Shown: piece after piece, positions 26,850 to 35,687 of the stretch
How positions within the stretch are numbered: position 1 is the first letter of the stretch
Layout: each line of letters begins with the position of its first letter
Assembly (NCBI RefSeq): GCF_900142185.1
Contig: NZ_FQZZ01000002.1
Span: forward strand, 248,001-312,000
Source: Lutimaribacter pacificus
Lineage (GTDB): Bacteria > Pseudomonadota > Alphaproteobacteria > Rhodobacterales > Rhodobacteraceae
Direction: 5' to 3'
DNA length: 64,000 bases
The notes under the pieces: generated by a model
The model's input: the letters and a program-made list of their open reading frames with translations, nothing else
Told to the model about the DNA's origin: nothing
Database searches by the model: none
Translations under genes and position numbers: made by a program

Positions 26850-27480
26850 AGTCACTTACAGATTTAGCTTGATACAAGATATTGTGCACTGGCTTGAACG
26901 AACGTCTATGGTGTGGGGTTACCCCAAGATTTCGGAGCGCCTCCTTGTGGCTTTTTGACGGGTAGCCCGCGTTGCTCTCCCAGCCGTAGCCGGGGAACTG
27001 TTGCGCCAAATCCCACATCACCCGGTCGCGCCATATTTTCGCCACGATCGAGGCCGCCGCGATGCTGACCGAACGCCCGTCGCCCTTGATCACCGCCTCG
27101 GCCGGGATGGTCAGCCCGGCGGGGATCATGTTGCCGTCGATCAGCAGGTGATCGGGCGGGGCGGGCAGGGCGGCGACCGCGCGTTCCATCGCCAGGTGGC
27201 TGGCGCGCAGGATATTGATGCGGTCGATCTCATCCACGCTGGCCTGGCCGACACCGACCTCGGCCATATCCCATATCGCGGCGCAGATCGCCTCGCGCCG
27301 TTTCGCGGTCAGCTTCTTTGAATCGTTCAGCCCCTCGGGCAGGCGGGCCGGGTCCAGCACCACGGCTGCGGCCACCACCGGGCCGGCCAGCGGGCCGCGC
27401 CCCACCTCGTCCACGCCGGCGATGCGTGTTGCGCCACAGGCCTGTGCGGTCGCTTCCAGTGTGAAGTCGGGCAGGGTCAT
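26848..27480 (-). CDS. rnhB: Ribonuclease HII
   Basis: A 210-residue RNase HII that cuts the RNA strand of RNA-DNA hybrids and removes ribonucleotides from DNA. The first catalytic Asp-Glu pair is in GVDEVGRGPLAGP, followed by VGQASVDEID and DGNMIP. The late Lys/Asp strand is in VIKGDGRS...IAAASIVAKIWRD. ATG 27480 is preferred; a TTG at 27510 would add ten residues. Confidence 0.95.
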   Translation of the reverse strand: MTLPDFTLEATAQACGATRIAGVDEVGRGPLAGPVVAAAVVLDPARLPEGLNDSKKLTAKRREAICAAIWDMAEVGVGQASVDEIDRINILRASHLAMERAVAALPAPPDHLLIDGNMIPAGLTIPAEAVIKGDGRSVSIAAASIVAKIWRDRVMWDLAQQFPGYGWESNAGYPSKSHKEALRNLGVTPHHRRSFKPVHNILYQAKSVSD

Positions 27481-27573
27481 GCCTTGGTAAAACCGTGAAT
27501 CGCGGGCCAAGGCAACAGGAAACCGGGATGCGCAGGAACCGCTTCGCCGCGCATCCCGGCCCGCCCCGCCGGT

Positions 27574-28044
27574 TCAGCGGCGGGACATGCTGTACCCGTA
27601 GGAGCGCAGGCAGCCCGCATCGTAGAAGGTGCGGTTATGCCCGCGGCCACGGGTCGGCATCGCGCAGGCCCGCGGCAGGCGGGTGGCGTGGCGGGAACTC
27701 CGCTGCAGGCAGTTCTGGCCAAAGGCGTTCTGCACGCCGTGCCGGGTCTGGACACGGACCATGCAGTGACCGGGCAGTTGCTTGCGCGCGACCCGATGCG
27801 GCAGCGGTCGCGGTGCGACATGGCCGCGGTGGCGGTCGGGCCGGACCGAGTGCGCCCGGGCGGGTGCGTGCCTGCGGGCCTTGTCCTTTCTGTCGTCGTC
27901 CAGCGCCTTGGCGATGATCGCGACGGCGGCGATGCCGGCCAGCGCCTTGGCGACATCATTGCCATCCGCCCGCGCAGGGGCGGCGGTAAGGCCGGTCACG
28001 GCCAGCGCGCCGGCAAGGATGGTTGCGATGAACTTGCGGGACAT
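27574..28044 (-). CDS. Small exported basic protein
   Basis: A 156-residue protein with a signal peptide ending at APARA-D (about residue 26). A short hydrophobic stretch (IAAVAIIAKAL) follows, then a long Arg/His-rich region. It ends in a Cys-containing C-terminus (QNCLQRSS, CAMPTRG, DAGCLRSYGYS). Similar envelope proteins of unknown function are common in Rhodobacteraceae. Start 28044 has AGGAG upstream. Confidence 0.72.
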   Translation of the reverse strand: MSRKFIATILAGALAVTGLTAAPARADGNDVAKALAGIAAVAIIAKALDDDRKDKARRHAPARAHSVRPDRHRGHVAPRPLPHRVARKQLPGHCMVRVQTRHGVQNAFGQNCLQRSSRHATRLPRACAMPTRGRGHNRTFYDAGCLRSYGYSMSRR

Positions 28045-28225
28045 GGTGAACACTCCTTTTCCCATCTGGTCGGCGCCATGTCTGCGAAAGACGCCGGTTG
28101 CGATGGGATCAGGCTGGGCCGGATGCGCATCGACAGGCAATAACACCGCACTGTTATCCGATATCACCCCGCCAACCCCTGCTTGGATATTGAAAATCAC
28201 CGGCCTCCCGCCCATTGTCGGGGTC

Positions 28226-28513
28226 ATGAAAACCGCATCCTTCATAGGCGCGCTGGCGCTGGGTATCGGGCTGGCCCTGCCTGCCTCGGCCGCGTGCTTT
28301 GCCGATTACAAGGCGCGCCGCGACAACCCGCTGGAACTGCATTACGGCGTGGCCCAGATCAGCGGCGCCTGCACCAGGGCCAACGCCCAGGCCGAACTCG
28401 CCGCGCGGCTCAAGCGGGATGGCTGGCGGCTGCTGAACGTGCTGCAGGTGTTCGACGATGCGGGCCTAGCCAGCCGAAAACAGGCGGCGGGGCGGTTCTT
28501 CCTGCGCTATTGA
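28226..28513 (+). CDS. Small periplasmic protein of unknown function
   Basis: A 95-residue protein with a clear signal peptide (LALGIGLALPASA-A, cleavage near 22). The mature part has two Cys (CFADYKARR and GACTRANAQ), probably forming one disulfide, and the pattern LAARLKRDGWRLLNVLQVFD. Function unknown. It is divergent from the exported protein at 27574-28044. Confidence 0.72.
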   Translation: MKTASFIGALALGIGLALPASAACFADYKARRDNPLELHYGVAQISGACTRANAQAELAARLKRDGWRLLNVLQVFDDAGLASRKQAAGRFFLRY

Positions 28514-28525
28514 CGTGGCGGTGCC

Positions 28526-29551
28526 TCACGGCATCCGCAGCGTATCGCCCCGGTCGATCGTCGGTGTCAGGATCACCTGTTTGTCGGCCTCGCGCACCGG
28601 GTCCGCGGTGCGCGCCACGATGATCTCGGCCGCGCGGCGCCCGATCTCGGCCCGGCAGGCATCCATCGTCGCCAGCCGCCGGGGTAACCCCTGCAAAAGC
28701 TCGACCCCGTTGAACCCCGCCAGCCCGATCCGGCCGGGAATGTCATAGCCCTGTTCGAGCAGCCACAACAGGCCGCCTGCGCCGATCAGGTCGTTCGAGT
28801 AATACAGGAAATCCAGGTCCGGCGTGCGCGCCATCATGTCGGCCGTCAGCTCGCGCCCCTTGGACAGTGCCGAGCCGCCGGTATAGAACTCGTGATCCGC
28901 GATCTCGACCCCGCCCTTGGCCAGCGCCTGCGTGAACCCCTCGAACCGTTTGCGCGCCCGGTGGTCCAGTGCCATCTTGGTGCCCATGAAACCGATGCGC
29001 CGGTATCCCGCCTTCAGGATCGCCTCGGCCATCTCGCGCCCGGCGCGGCGATGGCTGATGCCGACCATCGCGTCGACGGGCGTTCCGTCCGCGTCCATGA
29101 TCTCGACCACCGGAATGCCGCTGGCGCGCAGCATGGCGCGGCTGGCGTCGGAATGCTCCAGCCCCGCGATGATGATGCCCGACGGCCGCCAGGACAGCAT
29201 CTCGTAAAGCACCTTTTCCTCTTTTTCCGGCAGGTAGTCGGTGATCCCCACGACCGGTTGCAGCGGCGTGTCCTCAAGCACCCGGTTGATGCCGGTCATC
29301 ACCTCGGGGAACACCATGTTCGACATCGACGGGATGATCACCGCCACCAGGTTCACCCGCTGGCTGGCCAGCGATCCGGCGATGCGGTTGGGCACGTATC
29401 CCAGCGCCTTGGCGGCCCTGAGCACCTTTTCGCGCGTCGCCTCGCTCACGTCGCCGCGGTTGCGCAGCACGCGGCTGACGGTCATTTCCGACACGCCCGA
29501 CGCCTCGGAGACGTCGCGCAGGGTCAGGGGGCGGTTCAGCGGTCGCGTCAA
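28526..29551 (-). CDS. LacI-family transcriptional regulator
   Basis: A 341-residue regulator. The N-terminal helix-turn-helix is LRDVSEASGVSEMTVSRVL with the hinge YVPNRIAGSLASQ. The periplasmic-binding-like effector domain contains VAVIIPSMSNMVFPEV. The sequence style is close to gluconate-type (GntR of E. coli) repressors. No target operon is adjacent: upstream is the tRNA. The start is TTG 29551 with AGGA upstream; no in-frame ATG precedes the DNA-binding domain. Confidence 0.9.
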   Translation of the reverse strand: MTRPLNRPLTLRDVSEASGVSEMTVSRVLRNRGDVSEATREKVLRAAKALGYVPNRIAGSLASQRVNLVAVIIPSMSNMVFPEVMTGINRVLEDTPLQPVVGITDYLPEKEEKVLYEMLSWRPSGIIIAGLEHSDASRAMLRASGIPVVEIMDADGTPVDAMVGISHRRAGREMAEAILKAGYRRIGFMGTKMALDHRARKRFEGFTQALAKGGVEIADHEFYTGGSALSKGRELTADMMARTPDLDFLYYSNDLIGAGGLLWLLEQGYDIPGRIGLAGFNGVELLQGLPRRLATMDACRAEIGRRAAEIIVARTADPVREADKQVILTPTIDRGDTLRMP

Positions 29552-29642
29552 TTCGGGGTGATCCTGTCATTGGGATATCCAAGTGTTAGCGTGAACCTCT
29601 CTACTTGTTCAAGCGTCCGGGCGCAGCTAAGAGGGAACGCGT

Positions 29643-29719
29643 GGCCCCGTGGCTCAACTGGATAGAGCAGCCCCCTCCTAAGGGGCAGGTTGCAGGTTCG
29701 AATCCTGCCGGGGTCGCCA
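29643..29719 (+). tRNA. tRNA-Arg (anticodon CCU), CCA encoded
   Basis: A complete 77-base cloverleaf. The acceptor GGCCCCG pairs with CGGGGUC. The anticodon stem GCCCC/GGGGC carries loop CUCCUAA with anticodon CCU. The T arm contains GGTTCGAATCC, and CCA is encoded at 29717-29719. Its 3' end is the left boundary of an integrative element. Confidence 0.97.
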
Positions 29720-29801
29720 TTTTTCTACGCTCATTGAGCTTTATCCTTTTTATTCAGTCGGTTACTAACCTGTGTCCCATTGGCTGGGTTCGTGTGTCCC
29801 A
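29705..29801 (+). repeat. attL: core repeat plus two integrase arm-like repeats
   Basis: The core copy is 29705-29722, inside the tRNA 3' end. Direct repeats tgtgtccca follow at 29771-29779 and 29793-29801, next to the 3' end of the integrase gene. The same 9-mer occurs twice near attR in the same orientation, as expected for integrase arm sites on both sides of the core in the circular form. Confidence 0.7.
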
Positions 29802-29803
29802 GA

Positions 29804-30808
29804 CTATGCACCCTGCATGATGAGTCTCACAATCTGCTCACGGTCGGCAGCGCGAGTATAGCGCTCTACCTCAGTCAATGTCACATGACCCGCCATAGCT
29901 GCGATTTGGTGCACAGTCTTACCTTGCTCGGCCCAGTAGACACAGAACGCTTTGCGCAATCCATGCAGTCTCGCCGTCATGCCAGCTTCTATTGCAGCTT
30001 CACGAAACATGTTCCCGATACTTTCCACAGCATAAGGCTTGCCACGTTTGCTCAGGATAAAAGTTGGGGAGATGTCGGGCGTGCGAGCGATAGCAGCACG
30101 CAATTCATGGGTCAGCGGCACATAGCTGGTGACGCCTGTTTTCTGTCGATCAAATTTCAGCATACCGTTTTTGATGTTGTGCCGTCCGATATGTGCCAAA
30201 TCTACTCGGGCCGCGCCGGTGTATAGAGCAAGATCGAAAATCAGTCGTTGAACTGTGCCGATTTCCCAGTGCTCGATGAATGCTGAGATATCGTCTGCAT
30301 CAGCCGTTGGAAGTTCTTTGGGGGTTGGCTTATCTATTTCGATGTTCGCCATCGGATTTTGTTTGATGTAGCCGAGCCTCTTGGCGTGTTCAAAAACAGG
30401 CTTCAACGCTTTGTATTCATTAACTGCGCCATGACCGCCCTTCGCATAGAGCGCCATCTCAATGGCTTGCGGCGAAATCTGTGTTAGCAACCGCTTGCCT
30501 TGATGTTCTTTGTAGCGCTTAAAAATCGCTCGGCGTGACTTCTTCGTGCTCTCTTTATACTCGTTTAGCCATTTCCAATTTCCAGTCTGGTATGCTGCAA
30601 GCGCCCAAGCAAACGTGCCTTTCGCAGGCGTAACCGTGTCAGGGGGGCTATCCTCCCACTTTGAATGCTCAATCCAATATGCGGCCTTCACCCTTGGATC
30701 GGAGGGCTCGAATCCGTGGACTTCCAGGGAAATCTCTTTGCCGAACCGCCGATACGTATGGAACCAACGCCCCCTTCGCGTCCTGGAACGCAAGTATTTT
30801 TCAGACAT
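29804..30808 (-). CDS. int: Tyrosine recombinase (site-specific integrase)
   Basis: A 334-residue phage-type integrase. The N-terminal SAM-like DNA-binding part covers about 60-160. The catalytic residues are all visible: Arg201 (TGAARVDL), Lys223 (RQKTG), His282 and Arg285 (LHGLR), His308 (AGHVT) and the nucleophile Tyr317 (VERYTRA). It points toward the tRNA and should recombine at its 3' end. A 64-residue protein overlaps its start by 8 bases and is probably co-expressed. Confidence 0.95.
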   Translation of the reverse strand: MSEKYLRSRTRRGRWFHTYRRFGKEISLEVHGFEPSDPRVKAAYWIEHSKWEDSPPDTVTPAKGTFAWALAAYQTGNWKWLNEYKESTKKSRRAIFKRYKEHQGKRLLTQISPQAIEMALYAKGGHGAVNEYKALKPVFEHAKRLGYIKQNPMANIEIDKPTPKELPTADADDISAFIEHWEIGTVQRLIFDLALYTGAARVDLAHIGRHNIKNGMLKFDRQKTGVTSYVPLTHELRAAIARTPDISPTFILSKRGKPYAVESIGNMFREAAIEAGMTARLHGLRKAFCVYWAEQGKTVHQIAAMAGHVTLTEVERYTRAADREQIVRLIMQGA

Positions 30809-30995
30809 TTTTCACCTCCGCAGAAAATGGTTCGTCAGCCCATGACTGGAAGGAAAGCTGACCATCATAGATGAACGTAACCCCATCTGGACCAATTCTG
30901 TGAATTTTCGCATCGGGGTTCAGCTTGGACATCAGCTCGCTCAAATCGCGAATCTGTTTTTCTGTTGGCATGGACGGGGCGGCGGGGCGGCTCAT
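30801..30995 (-). CDS. Small protein coupled to the integrase
   Basis: A 64-residue soluble protein starting at ATG 30995 and overlapping the integrase start by 8 bases. It has an N-terminal helix (TEKQIRDLSELMSKLN) and a short strand-rich part (FIYDGQLSFQSW). I do not recognise a family. The coupling suggests an accessory or control role for integration. Confidence 0.6.
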   Translation of the reverse strand: MSRPAAPSMPTEKQIRDLSELMSKLNPDAKIHRIGPDGVTFIYDGQLSFQSWADEPFSAEVKNV

Positions 30996-31045
30996 TCAGT
31001 AGTCCTTTCGTAAAAGGCAGTCAGATGCAGCTTTGACATGCAGAA

Positions 31046-31243
31046 CTACTTTGGTTCGATCATGTTGCATTCGACATATTCGCTAAGAGCTGATGCCGGG
31101 AGGTAGTAGTTACGCCCGATTTGTACGAAACGAACTTTTCGATCACGAATGAGCCGCCGAATTCTTCCGATAGGCCAACCGGACAGTTGGGACAATTTCT
31201 GAGGCGTTACGAAGTCTTGTGACATATGGTCTGTTTGTGGCAT
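31046..31243 (-). CDS. Excisionase-like helix-turn-helix protein
   Basis: A 65-residue MerR/excisionase-type winged helix: VTPQKLSQLSGWPIGRIRRL forms the helix-turn-helix and FVQIGRNYYLPASAL the wing. Proteins like this bind near att sites and direct the integrase toward excision. It lies upstream of the integrase in the same orientation and is divergent from the XRE gene. Confidence 0.78.
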   Translation of the reverse strand: MPQTDHMSQDFVTPQKLSQLSGWPIGRIRRLIRDRKVRFVQIGRNYYLPASALSEYVECNMIEPK

Positions 31244-31306
31244 GATTGATCCCGACAGAGAATTTGCACCAAGGAATGCGCGATTGCACTACGTTATGCA
31301 CGAATA

Positions 31307-31322
31307 CAATACAAATGTATTG
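31307..31322. promoter_or_regulatory. Inverted repeat between the excisionase-like and XRE genes
   Basis: CAATAC-aaat-GTATTG is a perfect 6-bp-arm inverted repeat ending 14 bases before the XRE start codon. It lies in the divergent promoter region and is a good candidate operator for the XRE protein. Confidence 0.55.
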
Positions 31323-31336
31323 CGAGTCAACGTCAG

Positions 31337-31732
31337 ATGCCGCTGATCGACAACACCGCTATCGGCACACGTCTAAGTATGCTTCGCCAAAGAGAGGGTC
31401 TCTCACAGGGTGAAATGGCCGCTGCGCTTGGTGTCTCTGTCGCGGCATACCGGAACTACGAATGGGGCAACCGCGAGGCCCCGGTTTCTGTTCTAGCCAA
31501 GGCGGCCGAAATGGCAGGAACCACGATTGATAGCTTGGTCCTAGGTGAAGTCGGGTTGTCCAGCGAAGCCATAGCAACCCAACTTGCCCGTATCTTCCCG
31601 CACCTCGGCTCGGCAGAACTTCAAAATCACATTGGCGCTATCGCGTTTTTGCTCAAGCAGACGCTTTCCAAGCCCGAGTTCAGTGATCGAGACATCGCCG
31701 AATACATGGAATCCCGAAAAGGTCAGAACTGA
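31337..31732 (+). CDS. XRE-family regulator heading the defence operon
   Basis: A 131-residue protein with a Cro/C1-type helix-turn-helix (LSMLRQREGLSQGEMAAALGVSVAAYRNYEWG) and a helical C-terminal part. It is the first gene of a tightly overlapping series (TGATG with the next gene) leading into hsdM. It may time expression of the restriction system after entry into a new host, as controller proteins do. Confidence 0.88.
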   Translation: MPLIDNTAIGTRLSMLRQREGLSQGEMAAALGVSVAAYRNYEWGNREAPVSVLAKAAEMAGTTIDSLVLGEVGLSSEAIATQLARIFPHLGSAELQNHIGAIAFLLKQTLSKPEFSDRDIAEYMESRKGQN

Positions 31733-31980
31733 TGGATCAACAGAATTTTCTCAAACAATACAACAACAACCTGCTCAACGGTCTGGGAGCGAGATTGGTT
31801 TCTGCTGGCTTCGTTTTCTGGGTGCTGATGACTTTGTTCATTCCGGCCAGACTCGTACCTGAACAGTATTCTTCTGTGGGGTTGGCTTTCCTGATCCTGA
31901 GCTTCGTCGGCGCAATCGGTGTCATCCTGGTCGCTCTGGCTGTTCGCGAGATTGAAAAACGGCGGGTGCGCGAATGCTGA
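31732..31980 (+). CDS. Small two-segment membrane protein before hsdM
   Basis: An 82-residue protein with two transmembrane stretches (LVSAGFVFWVLMTLFIPA and LAFLILSFVGAIGVILVALAV) and a basic C-terminus (EIEKRRVREC). It is coupled on both sides: its ATG overlaps the XRE stop and its end overlaps hsdM by 7 bases. I do not recognise it. The coupling ties it to the defence operon. Confidence 0.7.
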   Translation: MDQQNFLKQYNNNLLNGLGARLVSAGFVFWVLMTLFIPARLVPEQYSSVGLAFLILSFVGAIGVILVALAVREIEKRRVREC

Positions 31981-33548
31981 ACGGCCAAATTCGCTCTCAA
32001 GTTGACCAGATATGGAATGCCTTCTGGTCGGGTGGTGTCTCCAACCCGCTCTCCGTGATCGAACAGATCACCTACCTGCTCTTTATCAAGCGGCTCGACG
32101 AAATCCACACGCGGGAAGAGGCCAAGGCCAACATACTGGGCTCAGAGATGGAGCGGCGCATCTTCCCCGAGGGCACCTTTGTCTACAAGGTCAGCGACGA
32201 TCCGAAAGATGACGAAACCATCGAACGTCCTTACGACGATATGCGTTGGCAACGGCTGATCAACTTTGAAAACCGCGAGAAGATGAAGCTGATGGATCAG
32301 CACGTCTTTCCCTTCATGCGGGCGATGGCGGAGGAAGGAACAGCTTTCGCCACCCACATGAAAGACGCGCGTTTGGGTTTTTCTAGCCCGGCTCTCCTCG
32401 ACAAAGTCATGCGGTTGCTCGACGGCATCCAGATGGACGACCGCGACACAAAGGGCGACGTCTACGAATACATGCTCGGCAAGATCGCCAGTGCTGGGCA
32501 AAACGGCCAGTTCCGCACGCCGCGTCACATCATCGAGCTGATGGTGCGCCTGATGGCCCCCACACCCAAGGACACGATCTGCGATCCTGCGGCGGGCACC
32601 TGCGGTTTCCTTGTCACGGCGGGGGAGTATCTGCGCGAAACCCACCCGGAACTGCTGCGCAACAAGGAGGCGCGCGAGCACTTCCATAACAGCATGTTCC
32701 ACGGGTTCGACTTTGACCCGACCATGCTGCGGATCGGGTCGATGAACATGGTCCTGCACGGGGTTGAGAATGCAGATGTCGCTTACCGTGATAGCTTGGC
32801 CGAAGAACATGGGGCCGACACAGGCGCTTACTCCCTGATCCTTGCCAACCCGCCCTTTGCCGGGTCGCTCGACTACGATGCGACGGCCAAGGACCTCCAG
32901 AAGGTCGTGAAGACCAAGAAGACCGAACTGCTGTTTCTGGCCCTATTCCTGCGCCTCATGCGCACCGGTGGGCGCGCGGCGGTGGTTGTGCCCGATGGGG
33001 TGCTGTTTGGCTCCTCAAAGGCGCACAAAGACATCCGCCGGATCATCGTCGAAGAACAAAAACTCGACGCAATCATCAAGCTGCCTTCGGGCGTGTTCCG
33101 CCCCTATGCCGGGGTGTCCACCGCCATCATGATCTTCACCAAGACCGAAAGCGGCGGCACGGATAATGTCTGGTTTTATGACATGGAGGCGGATGGGCTG
33201 AGCTTGGATGACAAGCGCACGGAGCTGTTACCGCCCGAAAAGCTAGGGCCAGTGCCCGCTGAGGCGTTGACCGAGGAAGAGCATGAAAAGAACAACCTTC
33301 CTGACATCCTCGCCCGTTGGGGCGCGCTGGCGGCGGAGGGGGAGCGCCCACGCACCGCGCAAAGCTTTATGGTGCCGCTGGCGGATATTCAGGCCACGGG
33401 CACATGGGACTTGTCGCTCAACCGCTACAAGGAAGTGGCCCATGAGGAGGTCGACCATCAGCCCCCAAAAGAGATCATCGCCGAACTGCGTGCGATTGAG
33501 GCCGAGATCACCGAAGGTCTGGATCGTCTGGAGGGGATGCTGGGATGA
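31974..33548 (+). CDS. hsdM: Type I restriction-modification DNA methyltransferase subunit
   Basis: A 524-residue N6-adenine methylase. The N-terminal helical HsdM_N domain (about 5-150) precedes the methylase core with AdoMet motif DPAAGTCGFL near residue 204 and catalytic motif LANPPFAGS near 289. It methylates both strands of the asymmetric site read by HsdS and protects host DNA. Its stop overlaps the hsdS start (ATGA), which keeps M and S in ratio. Confidence 0.95.
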   Translation: MLNGQIRSQVDQIWNAFWSGGVSNPLSVIEQITYLLFIKRLDEIHTREEAKANILGSEMERRIFPEGTFVYKVSDDPKDDETIERPYDDMRWQRLINFENREKMKLMDQHVFPFMRAMAEEGTAFATHMKDARLGFSSPALLDKVMRLLDGIQMDDRDTKGDVYEYMLGKIASAGQNGQFRTPRHIIELMVRLMAPTPKDTICDPAAGTCGFLVTAGEYLRETHPELLRNKEAREHFHNSMFHGFDFDPTMLRIGSMNMVLHGVENADVAYRDSLAEEHGADTGAYSLILANPPFAGSLDYDATAKDLQKVVKTKKTELLFLALFLRLMRTGGRAAVVVPDGVLFGSSKAHKDIRRIIVEEQKLDAIIKLPSGVFRPYAGVSTAIMIFTKTESGGTDNVWFYDMEADGLSLDDKRTELLPPEKLGPVPAEALTEEEHEKNNLPDILARWGALAAEGERPRTAQSFMVPLADIQATGTWDLSLNRYKEVAHEEVDHQPPKEIIAELRAIEAEITEGLDRLEGMLG

Positions 33549-34726
33549 GTTGGCCAGCAGTCGAAGTAACCGAAGTTGCAAGAGTAGTCGGCGGCGCGAC
33601 ACCCAAGAGCGCTATCGAAGAGTTTTGGGATGGCGACGTCAATTGGGTTACCCCCAAGGACCTCAGCAACCTCGACGGCAAGTACATTGCGGAAACGCCA
33701 AGGAAGATCACCGCCCAAGGATTGCGGAGTTGTGCGGCTGAACTCTTGCCTGCCAACTCCGTTCTGTTTTCTTCCCGAGCACCGATAGGCCATGTGGCGA
33801 TAAATGCTGAGCCAATGGCAACAAACCAAGGCTTTAAGAGCTTCGTTCCTGGCCCTGATCTCGATGCGAGTTTTCTGTATTGGTGGCTGGATGCCAATAG
33901 GGGCTATCTTCAGTCTCTTGGGACTGGCGCAACATTCAAGGAAGTCTCTAAGGCCGTCGTCCAGCGCATCAAAATCCCCCTCCCGCCGTTGGAGGAACAG
34001 AGGCGGATTGCGGGAATACTGGATCAGGCAGACGCGCTTCGCCGCCTCCGCACCCGCGCCTTGGACAAACTGAACACCCTCGGCCAGGCGATCTTTCATG
34101 AGATGTTTGGGGCGGCATTGGCCAACCAGTTCTTTGAGTTTGGCAAGGCCGTCGAAGAATTTCGCTATGGCACGTCAAATAAATCGGGTGACGGTGGGCT
34201 TCCTACACTCCGCATTCCGAACGTGATCGGCGGCGGCATCGACACTGGTGAAATCAAGAACGTCGAAGTGACCGGGGCAGAGCTTAACCGGCTACGACTT
34301 CGGGAGGGCGATGTCCTGTTCGTCCGGACCAATGGTAATCCCGATTATGTGGGTAGATGTGCAAGTTTCTCTCAGGATGCTGTCGCAGGCTATGGCGCGG
34401 AGACTGATTGGATTTTCGCGTCCTATCTAATCCGCGCGCGCCTGTCAGATCGGATCAACCCGGTGTTCGCCAAGACCTACTTCGCGTCTCAGATTGGACG
34501 GAAAGCAATCCGGGAGCGGTGCAAGACATCGGCGGGGCAATTCAACATCAACACCGAAGGACTGAGCTCTCTGCCCTTCCCTGATGTCTCGCGCGAGCAG
34601 CAGGATCGTTTCGCGGAAACCGTACTTGAAATTGAAAAAAACAGCGCTCCGATGAAGGCGTCTGCCGAAGCCATGGAACGCAAGTTTTCGTCCCTTCAGT
34701 ACAGCGCATTCAGAGGAGAACTCTAA
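33545..34726 (+). CDS. hsdS: Type I restriction-modification specificity subunit
   Basis: A 393-residue HsdS with two target-recognition domains separated by a conserved helix. TRD1 starts near residue 8 and ends around IKIPLPPLEEQRRIAGIL. TRD2 follows and ends around SLPFPDVSREQQDRFAETV. The two half-repeats read the two parts of a bipartite DNA site. It has no frameshift or inversion repeats suggestive of phase variation. Confidence 0.93.
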   Translation: MSWPAVEVTEVARVVGGATPKSAIEEFWDGDVNWVTPKDLSNLDGKYIAETPRKITAQGLRSCAAELLPANSVLFSSRAPIGHVAINAEPMATNQGFKSFVPGPDLDASFLYWWLDANRGYLQSLGTGATFKEVSKAVVQRIKIPLPPLEEQRRIAGILDQADALRRLRTRALDKLNTLGQAIFHEMFGAALANQFFEFGKAVEEFRYGTSNKSGDGGLPTLRIPNVIGGGIDTGEIKNVEVTGAELNRLRLREGDVLFVRTNGNPDYVGRCASFSQDAVAGYGAETDWIFASYLIRARLSDRINPVFAKTYFASQIGRKAIRERCKTSAGQFNINTEGLSSLPFPDVSREQQDRFAETVLEIEKNSAPMKASAEAMERKFSSLQYSAFRGEL

Positions 34727-34727
34727 G

Positions 34728-35660
34728 ATGCGTGGTGAGTTTTCTGGGGTTCGGCAAGAGATCATCGACGAGCTTGTGTCATCGTTCAATTGGCACGAAG
34801 CCGTTGATAGCACCTTCTTTCACAGCTTGTTTCGGGACACGATTCCGTCGCCAAAAGCGCCGCGCGCCCCTGAACCAACAGATTTGAATGATGATGGAGA
34901 GATTTACCTGCCCGGCGACCTCGAACGCTTCGCAGCGTACAAGCAAGATCTGGAAGACTTCGAAGACCGAAAAGCGGCATTTAATGACGCTACGTCTGAC
35001 GAAGCCGCCGCGTGGGAGTACTTTCAAGGTTACATTCTAGAAGGAAAAACCACCGAGCTCGAACTCGTTCGCGTGGTTGAACGTGCATTCGATGTGTTCG
35101 AAGAGTTTGGTGGGGATGACCTGGCAAATGACTACTTCAACACGGTCAGCAGGTTCCTTGAACGGTACAGCTTGAGGTATGATCTTCGTCGTCCGCTCAG
35201 CCTTCATCCCACTCTGCCAGGGATTTTCGCAAAGTTGATCCGTGATCTGAAAGTGATTTCTGCCCGAGATGCCAACATGGCTGACCGCTTGCAAGACTTT
35301 GAAGAAGCGCTCCGTGATCTCAAGATCGACTATTCGTCGCGCCGCATTCGTGTCTGTGTGCAGGCGCAGATGAACCTCTTGGAAGCGGTCGCTTGCCGTC
35401 ACCCGCAAGCTGAAGGTCAGGCGACGCTTGGAGAGATGTGCAAGTCCCTCGATACATGGCCCCACAAGGCTGTGAGCGGATCACTTTCTAGCCTTTACGG
35501 CTTTTCCTCCGACTTTTCAGGCGTCCGACATGGGAAGGCCTCTAAAGGGGTGAAGCGGGAGATCGACATGCGCGACTTAGTTTCAATGAGCGTGATCCTC
35601 GCCGGGTTTGTGCCCTATTTAACAGAAGAGCTTGATTCAGAAGCGATTTATGCAGGCTGA
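34728..35660 (+). CDS. HEPN/Abi-like protein inside the restriction operon
   Basis: A 310-residue, mostly helical soluble protein, one base after the hsdS stop. The C-terminal part SSLYGFSSDFSGVRHGKAS, followed by the helix DLVSMSVILAGFVPYL, resembles the C-terminal HEPN-like region of abortive-infection family proteins. The Arg-His pair would be the candidate RNase residues. I cannot assign an activity. Placement between hsdS and a GmrSD-like gene suggests a defence role. Confidence 0.7.
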   Translation: MRGEFSGVRQEIIDELVSSFNWHEAVDSTFFHSLFRDTIPSPKAPRAPEPTDLNDDGEIYLPGDLERFAAYKQDLEDFEDRKAAFNDATSDEAAAWEYFQGYILEGKTTELELVRVVERAFDVFEEFGGDDLANDYFNTVSRFLERYSLRYDLRRPLSLHPTLPGIFAKLIRDLKVISARDANMADRLQDFEEALRDLKIDYSSRRIRVCVQAQMNLLEAVACRHPQAEGQATLGEMCKSLDTWPHKAVSGSLSSLYGFSSDFSGVRHGKASKGVKREIDMRDLVSMSVILAGFVPYLTEELDSEAIYAG

Positions 35661-35687
35661 TTTGCCAGTGAAAAGGACGTTTGATTA

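Noticed and set aside
29552-29642. Possible LacI operator in the short gap before the tRNA (tgttagcgtgaac)
   Set aside because: Only a weak half-palindrome; not convincing by eye.
32580-32620. Unusual Cys in the AdoMet motif of HsdM (DPAAGTCGFL)
   Set aside because: That position varies among HsdM proteins (for example GTAGFL in EcoKI, from memory), so the methylase is probably intact.
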